From assembly GCF_001042475.2 (NCBI RefSeq), contig NZ_LECW02000005.1:37998-101997 (forward strand): 64,000 nt of DNA, written 5' to 3'. Under the pieces are notes generated by a model. That model did not search any database. It worked only from the letters and a program-made list of their open reading frames with translations, and was not told the origin of the DNA. The stretch's first letter is position 1, and each line of letters begins with the position of its first letter. The position numbers and the translations under genes are program-made. The stretch comes from Bacillus glycinifermentans (GTDB lineage Bacteria; Bacillota; Bacilli; Bacillales; Bacillaceae). Positions 58,953-64,000 of this stretch are shown one piece after another.

Positions 58953-59267
58953 TTACGCCGCTGTCTCAATGACATCAACGATCATTCCTGTTTTTGCGTC
59001 AACCATGACTTCATACTGTTCAAGCTCTCCTAAACATGATCGGGTGATCCCTGTTTTATAGACGATGACGGTTTCGCCGTTGACGGTATAAGGCTCTGGG
59101 ACGGTATATATCCAGGAACCGTCGATTGGTCCCCTCTGCTTAAAAGCCGATTTGACGATCCGCAGCGCTTTTTCAGAGGAAATATAAGGGGTCATGACAT
59201 ATCGTTTGACAGCGACGGCTGCGGCGATGCCTATCCCGGCTCCGATGAGAAAATGGCGCAATTTCAT
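58953..59267 (-). CDS. ytzB: PepSY-domain membrane protein YtzB
   Basis: The 104-residue protein has one N-terminal transmembrane segment (HFLIGAGIGIAAAVAV) and a PepSY domain to the end (ISSEKALRIVKSAFKQRG ... YEVMVDAKTGMIVDVIET). PepSY proteins may inhibit or chaperone peptidases; the ligand is unknown. RBS GGAGGTGCT precedes an ATG at 59273 (MIMK...) or 59267. Confidence 0.8.
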   Translation of the reverse strand: MKLRHFLIGAGIGIAAAVAVKRYVMTPYISSEKALRIVKSAFKQRGPIDGSWIYTVPEPYTVNGETVIVYKTGITRSCLGELEQYEVMVDAKTGMIVDVIETAA

Positions 59268-59405
59268 AATCATAGCACCTCCAAGGCTTCTTTTTTCCAT
59301 TATACAGAACATGTCCTTCTCTGTTAAGGATGGGGTCTGCTGTGGAAACATATTGTATACTTGCTGTAAAATGTGTTTGAGATACATAGGAAATGAGGGA
59401 AACTG

Positions 59406-60479
59406 ATGAATCAGGAAACGAGAAAGCTTTTTCAAACGCTGACCGAACTTCCCGGCGCTCCCGGCAATGAACATCACGTCCGGGCTTTTATGAAAAAAGA
59501 GCTGCGAAAATACGCCGACGAGATCATTCAAGACAGGCTCGGAAGCGTATTTGGCGTGAAAAAGGGACGCGAGGGAAGCCCGAAAATCATGGTCGCGGGC
59601 CATATGGACGAAGTGGGATTTATGGTCACTTCCATTACGGACAACGGAATGCTCCGGTTTCAAACGCTCGGGGGATGGTGGAGCCAGGTTCTTTTGGCAC
59701 AGCGCGTTGAAATTCATACGGAAAACGGACCGATTCCAGGTGTTATCGCCAGCACTCCGCCGCACCTTTTAACAGATGAACAGCGGAAGCGTCCGATGGA
59801 TATCAAAAACATGCTGATCGACATCGGTGCGGATGACCGCGAAGATGCCGAAAAGATCGGTGTCAAGCCGGGACAGCAAATCGTCCCGATCTGTCCGTTC
59901 ACCCCGATGGCGAATGAAAAGAAAATATTGGCGAAAGCATGGGATAATCGCTATGGCTGCGGGCTGAGCATCGAATTGCTGAAAGAGCTCCACGGGACGG
60001 AGCTCCCGAATACGCTGTATTCAGGAGCGACCGTTCAGGAAGAAGTCGGCACGCGAGGCGCCCAGACCGCGGCAAACATGATTCAGCCCGATTTGTTTTT
60101 CGCGCTTGATGCAAGTCCGGCAAACGACTCCAGCGGGGACAAAAACGAATTCGGCCAGCTCGGCAAAGGCGTGCTGCTGAGGATTTTCGACCGTTCCATG
60201 GTAACCCACAGCGAAATGAGAAACTTCGTGCTGGATACGGCCGAATCGAACGATATCCCGTATCAATATTTCGTCTCTGCAGGCGGAACGGATGCAGGAC
60301 GCGTCCACATTTCAAACGAAGGAATTCCTTCAGCCGTTATCGGAATCTGTTCAAGGTACATTCACACATCGGCCTCGATCATTCATGTTGACGATTACCT
60401 GGCTGCGAAAGAATTGATCATTCGTTTGGTAAAAGCGTGTGACAGCTCTTTGGTCAAATCGATTTTGCAAGCCGACTAA
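59406..60479 (+). CDS. ytoP: M42-family glutamyl aminopeptidase YtoP
   Basis: The 357-residue peptidase has metal ligands in [11 protein letters not shown] near residues 63-73, in AWDNRYGC near 180, and in [11 protein letters not shown] near 212. M42 enzymes form dodecameric TET complexes. Its length equals B. subtilis YtoP. RBS GAGGGAA precedes ATG. Confidence 0.92.
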   Translation: MNQETRKLFQTLTELPGAPGNEHHVRAFMKKELRKYADEIIQDRLGSVFGVKKGREGSPKIMVAGHMDEVGFMVTSITDNGMLRFQTLGGWWSQVLLAQRVEIHTENGPIPGVIASTPPHLLTDEQRKRPMDIKNMLIDIGADDREDAEKIGVKPGQQIVPICPFTPMANEKKILAKAWDNRYGCGLSIELLKELHGTELPNTLYSGATVQEEVGTRGAQTAANMIQPDLFFALDASPANDSSGDKNEFGQLGKGVLLRIFDRSMVTHSEMRNFVLDTAESNDIPYQYFVSAGGTDAGRVHISNEGIPSAVIGICSRYIHTSASIIHVDDYLAAKELIIRLVKACDSSLVKSILQAD

Positions 60480-60486
60480 AATGATG

Positions 60487-60515
60487 AAACCTGTGCCGTA
60501 AGCACAGGTTTTTTA
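60487..60515. terminator. Bidirectional terminator between ytoP and ytoQ
   Basis: A 10-bp stem (AAACCTGTGC / GCACAGGTTT) with five-base loop overlaps the end of ytoQ. Confidence 0.85.
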
Positions 60516-60959
60516 TTCGCTTTCAAACACGTATGACAGCGATTTGATCGCCTGGTTGACGGTTTCGACGGTGATATTGGCTTTGTTTGACAGCTCTTTC
60601 AGCGGATGATGCAGAGATTTGGGGCGGATGATGATCAGCGGTTTTCCTTTCGCGATGGCGTAGGAAGCATCCATGGCCGTGTTCCATTGCTTATACTTTT
60701 CGCCGAAAAGGGCGATGACAATATCCGCTTTGTTCATTAAAACCGATGTTCTGAAATTGTTTAAATCGGAAGCCGCATCGTCTTTAGCGACCGGGTCGGT
60801 CTGCTTGCCCAAAATTTCTTCTCCGATGTTGTCTGACCGGTCGTGATGTTCCATCGGTCCGACAAATGTGACAGGCAGTTTCAGCGATTTCGCTTTTTCC
60901 TTTACTTCCTCGCGCCAGTTGCTATGTATTTCCCCGGCAAGATAAACGGTAAATTCCAT
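60513..60959 (-). CDS. ytoQ: YtoQ family protein
   Basis: The 148-residue protein opens EFTVYLAGEIHSNWREEV and has KADIVIALFGEKYKQWNTAMDASYA, the pattern of nucleoside 2-deoxyribosyltransferase-like folds. The reaction is unproven. RBS AAGGAGG precedes ATG. Confidence 0.82.
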   Translation of the reverse strand: MEFTVYLAGEIHSNWREEVKEKAKSLKLPVTFVGPMEHHDRSDNIGEEILGKQTDPVAKDDAASDLNNFRTSVLMNKADIVIALFGEKYKQWNTAMDASYAIAKGKPLIIIRPKSLHHPLKELSNKANITVETVNQAIKSLSYVFESE

Positions 60960-61247
60960 ACAGGATTTCCTCCTTCCTTGTTTTAAGCTTTGTACGCCTT
61001 ATCGGATATTTTTACCCGTTCAGCTTTCATGTTAAACGAGAATGGGTTGATAAAGCAAAAAAATTATGCTAATGATATGAAGAAGGTTTCAAGCAGGCGT
61101 CATATCAGATTTTCCCCGCTGAAAAGGGGTATGATACATAAAAGAACAGTCATCCTTGGACCGGTCCCGGCAAAAATCTGGCGATAGAACCCGTTGTCTG
61201 GTATGATCCGAATGGATGATAAGAACAATACACTGGAGGCGTTGACC

Positions 61248-61568
61248 ATGAAAAAAATCGAATCTAATGAAGAGCTGCAAAAAGCCGTCAATGATGACTT
61301 GTCCCTGCTGATGTTTTCAGCTGACTGGTGCCCGGACTGCCGGTTTGTCGAACCGTTTTTACCCGAGCTTGAAGCGAATTATCCCGAATTCGCATTCTAC
61401 TATGTAGACCGCGACAAATTTATTGATACATGCGCCGAGTGGGATATTTTCGGAATCCCGAGCTTTCTTGTATTCAAAAACGGAACAGAAATCAGCCGCT
61501 TTGTCAGCAAAGACCGGAAAACGAAAGAGGAAATTGAGCAATTTTTGACCGATTCCCTGAAAAAGTAG
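61248..61568 (+). CDS. ytpP: Thioredoxin-like protein YtpP
   Basis: The 106-residue thioredoxin-fold protein has the active site WCPDC at about residues 28-32 and the cis-proline [19 protein letters not shown] precedes ATG 61248. It heads the ytpP-ytpQ-ytpR group; the 290 bp before it show only a possible -10 (TATGAT at 61202). Confidence 0.88.
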   Translation: MKKIESNEELQKAVNDDLSLLMFSADWCPDCRFVEPFLPELEANYPEFAFYYVDRDKFIDTCAEWDIFGIPSFLVFKNGTEISRFVSKDRKTKEEIEQFLTDSLKK

Positions 61569-61587
61569 CAGAAAGGAAGTTCCCTCT

Positions 61588-62397
61588 ATGAAAATGACGT
61601 CAAGGAAACTTTCCGATATCTTAAAAAAACGATTGCAAAATGAAAGCTGGACCTTTTATTTTGACAGAGAAAAAGATACGCTGAGGATTGAAGATAAAGC
61701 CACTAAAAAAGGCATTACCCTCGAGCTTCCCGGCATCATCGCAAAATGGGAGCAAAAAAAAGGCGAGGCCATCGATGAAGTCGTCTATTATACCGAGGAA
61801 GCGCTGAAGGCAATGAAGGGCCAGGCTCAAGAAATGGAAGGACGGGAAAGCCTGATTTACCCCGTCATCCGTTCGACGTCATTTCCTGAAAAGTCCAGCG
61901 CCGGGATTCCGCTCATATTCGACGATCATACCGCTGAGACGAGAATCTACTACGCGCTGGATCTTGGCAATACGTACCGGCTGATTGACGAGAAAATGCT
62001 TGAAAAAGAAGGCTGGACAAAAGAGCGGATCAGGGAAACGTCCTCTTTCAATCTTCGCTCGCTCAAAACCGTTGTTAAGGAAGACGTTGTAGCCGACAAC
62101 CGCTTTTACTTTTTCAGAGCAAACGACGGCTATGATGCAAGCCGCGTGTTGAACGAATCGATCCTTGCCGCGTATGAACAAAAAGCCGAAGGAGCGCTCG
62201 CGGTCTCCATTCCGCATCAGGATGTATTGATCATTGCTGACATTCGCAATCAGGCAGGGTATGACATTCTCGGGCAAATGTCGATGAGCTTTTTTGCGAG
62301 CGGAACAGTACCGATTACGGCGCTTTCGTTTTTATATGAGGATGGAAAGCTTGAACCGGTCTTCATTCTCGCTCAAAACCGCCCGAAAAAGAAATGA
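61588..62397 (+). CDS. ytpQ: DUF1444 protein YtpQ
   Basis: The 269-residue soluble protein opens [26 protein letters not shown] and ends [22 protein letters not shown]. It belongs to the DUF1444 family of unknown function. It lies between ytpP and ytpR and overlaps the ribosome site of ytpR. Confidence 0.85.
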   Translation: MKMTSRKLSDILKKRLQNESWTFYFDREKDTLRIEDKATKKGITLELPGIIAKWEQKKGEAIDEVVYYTEEALKAMKGQAQEMEGRESLIYPVIRSTSFPEKSSAGIPLIFDDHTAETRIYYALDLGNTYRLIDEKMLEKEGWTKERIRETSSFNLRSLKTVVKEDVVADNRFYFFRANDGYDASRVLNESILAAYEQKAEGALAVSIPHQDVLIIADIRNQAGYDILGQMSMSFFASGTVPITALSFLYEDGKLEPVFILAQNRPKKK

Positions 62398-62414
62398 TAG
62401 AAAGGATTTTTTTG

Positions 62415-63020
62415 ATGAACGCATTTTATAATTTAGAAGGAGTAGGCGACACGCTTCTCATCTCTCTTCACGACATTCCACGCGAGAACATGGCTTTCGA
62501 ACGCTTCGGAGATGTCGTTAAAATCTTTGATAAAGAAACAAAAGAAACATCAGGATACAACATTTTTAATGCCTCATCTTACATGAACCTGGCCGAAAAC
62601 GGACCCATCGCCCTTTCTGAAAGCTTTGTCCAGGATGTAAATGAAATTCTGGTCCGGAACGGATTAAAAGACGAGCTGACTGTCGACCTTTCTCCGAAGT
62701 TCGTCGTAGGTTATGTCGAAGAAAAAGAAAAGCACCCGAATGCCGATAAATTGAGCGTCTGCAAAGTCAACGTGGGAGCAGAATCATTGCAGATCGTTTG
62801 CGGAGCTCCGAATGTTGAAGCAGGCCAAAAAGTCGTCGTCGCCAAAGTCGGAGCCGTGATGCCAAGCGGCATGATCATCAAAGATGCCGTGCTCCGAGGC
62901 GTGCCGTCAAGCGGGATGATCTGCTCTGCAAAAGAATTGAACCTCCCCGATGCACCGAAGGAAAAAGGGATTCTCGTCCTTGATAACAGCCGTGAAGCCG
63001 GAGAAACCTTTGAATTTTAA
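62415..63020 (+). CDS. ytpR: tRNA-binding-domain protein YtpR
   Basis: The 201-residue protein has an N-terminal DUF4479 domain and a C-terminal EMAP/PheT-like tRNA-binding OB fold (residues about 92-200: [47 protein letters not shown]). It may bind tRNA or assist synthetases. ATG 62415 follows GAAAGGA. Confidence 0.88.
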   Translation: MNAFYNLEGVGDTLLISLHDIPRENMAFERFGDVVKIFDKETKETSGYNIFNASSYMNLAENGPIALSESFVQDVNEILVRNGLKDELTVDLSPKFVVGYVEEKEKHPNADKLSVCKVNVGAESLQIVCGAPNVEAGQKVVVAKVGAVMPSGMIIKDAVLRGVPSSGMICSAKELNLPDAPKEKGILVLDNSREAGETFEF

Positions 63021-63061
63021 AACGGCATAAAATGAACCATACGTTCGAATACATGTGAAAG

Positions 63062-63095
63062 AAGCCGCTGGGTCAAAAACTTGGCGGCTCTTTTA
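63062..63095 (+). terminator. Terminator after ytpR
   Basis: A 7-bp stem (AAGCCGC / GCGGCTC) with loop is followed by Ts. Confidence 0.65.
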
Positions 63096-63199
63096 TTCGT
63101 CGGACGGCAGGAAGCACCTTGTTCTTTTCTGGCGGGTGAAGCAATGGTATACTAAAAACCGTCCCCGAAAAATTCAAGGGAGTTAGAGAGTGATGATTC

Positions 63200-64000
63200 A
63201 TGAGCTGGATTAGCAAAATGTTCGGCCTATTTTTAGGCGAAGATGAACATAACGAAAAAAACACGAAAAACATGTCAGAGGAGCCGCTTTCAGGCTCGTC
63301 TTTTGAAGAAAACGAAGATATGCCGCAAATATCAGACGCAAAAGTCGTTTATGAATACCCAAAAGGCAAGTTCCGTTTCCCGGTGATTCCTGATCAAAAG
63401 GCACAGCAAAGGGAAAATACAAGGGAGCCTCAGCAAAGACAAAGGCAACGCCATTCCTACAACAACCCTGCAACAAGGCAGCGCCAATCCGAAGTTTCAA
63501 TAAATGATACGGAAAAACCGGCTAAAAAGCCGTTCAAACCATCGGTCATCCCTTCGCCGATTTACGGCTACCACGAACAAAAAAGAATCAAGCCGAACCA
63601 TTTGCCGGCCAAAAAGCAAAAAGAACCGCGCGTGACGCTTTTCACGGAAGAAATGGAAAGGGAACAGCGCTTTTTTGAACAGCCGATCCAAAAAGCACCT
63701 TCTCACACTGTCAGTCAGCCGGCGGCAGAGCTGGAAAAACCGGTTCAGAAAGCGTCTGTCGTACGGGAAGATAGCATTTTTGGTGGAGCATCAATATCCC
63801 ATGCATATGATGCGGAACAGGAAGAACCGCGGACCGTTCGGGAAGAAAGCGATACACAAGCGGCGGAAAAATCCGCAGGCTATGTTGAAGAAAAAGAAAC
63901 CCATGCATATGTCGCGGAACGGGAAGAACCGCGGTCCGTTCGGGAAGAAAGCGATACACAAGCGGCGGAAAAATCCGCAGGCTATGTTGAAGAAAAAGAA
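63200..64000 (+). CDS. sftA: DNA translocase SftA, N-terminal part (cut by window edge)
   Basis: The frame is open from ATG 63200 to the right edge, 267 residues. The start MSWISKMFGLFLGE and KVVYEYPKGKFRFPVIPD are typical of SftA, the soluble FtsK/SpoIIIE-like septum translocase, located after ytpR as in B. subtilis. The visible part is the charged linker; the motor and gamma domains lie outside. From about residue 201 a 34-residue unit is repeated. Confidence 0.85.
   Translation, partial: MSWISKMFGLFLGEDEHNEKNTKNMSEEPLSGSSFEENEDMPQISDAKVVYEYPKGKFRFPVIPDQKAQQRENTREPQQRQRQRHSYNNPATRQRQSEVSINDTEKPAKKPFKPSVIPSPIYGYHEQKRIKPNHLPAKKQKEPRVTLFTEEMEREQRFFEQPIQKAPSHTVSQPAAELEKPVQKASVVREDSIFGGASISHAYDAEQEEPRTVREESDTQAAEKSAGYVEEKETHAYVAEREEPRSVREESDTQAAEKSAGYVEEKE
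63801..64000 (+). repeat. 102-bp tandem repeat in the SftA linker
   Basis: Two units begin at 63801 and 63903. They read HAYDAEQEEPRTVREESDTQ... and HAYVAEREEPRSVREESDTQ..., 34 residues each, and are nearly identical in DNA. The second is cut by the window edge, so more copies may follow. Confidence 0.85.

Overview
The window looks like chromosomal DNA of a Bacillus of the B. licheniformis / paralicheniformis group. Gene order follows the B. subtilis ytoA-ytpB, ytqA-ytzC-ytrGABCEF, leuS, ytaP-yteU, ytwF, ytfP-ytgP, pbuO-pepV-ytkP and ytmP-trmB-malS-ytoP-ytpPQR-sftA blocks. AGGAGG-type ribosome sites are strong, TTG and GTG starts are common, and T-box, S-box, CcpA (cre) and PurR-like sites are present. 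I see no rRNA, tRNA, CRISPR array, prophage or insertion sequence.

Layout. 1-4.9 kb: a partial glycosyltransferase with a PAP2 phosphatase, ytoA, a frameshifted ytpA, ytpB (terpene synthase) and gltP. 4.9-12.2 kb: ytqA-ytqB, ytzC, the ytr ABC-transporter operon with a single YtrC/D-type membrane subunit, and yttA. 12.2-18.8 kb: an S-box metQ gene followed by a decayed copy of the same module, then yttB, ytvB and T-box-controlled leuS. 18.8-21.6 kb: a VOC protein and a divergent LysR/exporter pair. 21.6-32.5 kb: a rhamnogalacturonan-fragment uptake and degradation locus (ytaP, ytbQ, ytcP, ytcQ, yteP, yteR, yteS, yteT, yteU) whose AraC-type regulator gene ytdP is broken in several ways.

32.5-41.7 kb: a DUF1992 protein, a Rap-Phr quorum-sensing pair, ytwF, a YflS-like dicarboxylate transporter, cse60, and a D-threonate/D-erythronate-type catabolic operon (DeoR regulator, four-carbon acid sugar kinase, PdxA2-like dehydrogenase, GntP-type permease). 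That operon has an operator lying over its promoter and an internal cre site. 41.7-51.3 kb: a YunG-like protein, ytfP, ytgP, ytzG, ytzE, pbuO, pepV, a DUF2691 protein and ytkP. 51.4-64 kb: ytlP-ytlQ-ytlR, ytmP, ytzH, trmB, ytnP, malS, ytzB, ytoP, ytoQ, ytpP-ytpQ-ytpR and the 5' part of sftA, which carries a 102-bp in-frame tandem repeat cut by the window edge.

Most of the window is core chromosome. The points that stand out are decay (ytpA frameshift, metQ/S-box remnant, ytdP with three lesions), regulatory architecture (a 21-bp palindrome over a promoter, four cre-like or PurBox-like sites, a 13-bp-stem hairpin between ytzH and trmB), the Rap-Phr pair, and the SftA linker repeat. I found no convincing wholly new system. 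Gene symbols rest on recognising protein families and synteny from memory, not on a database search.
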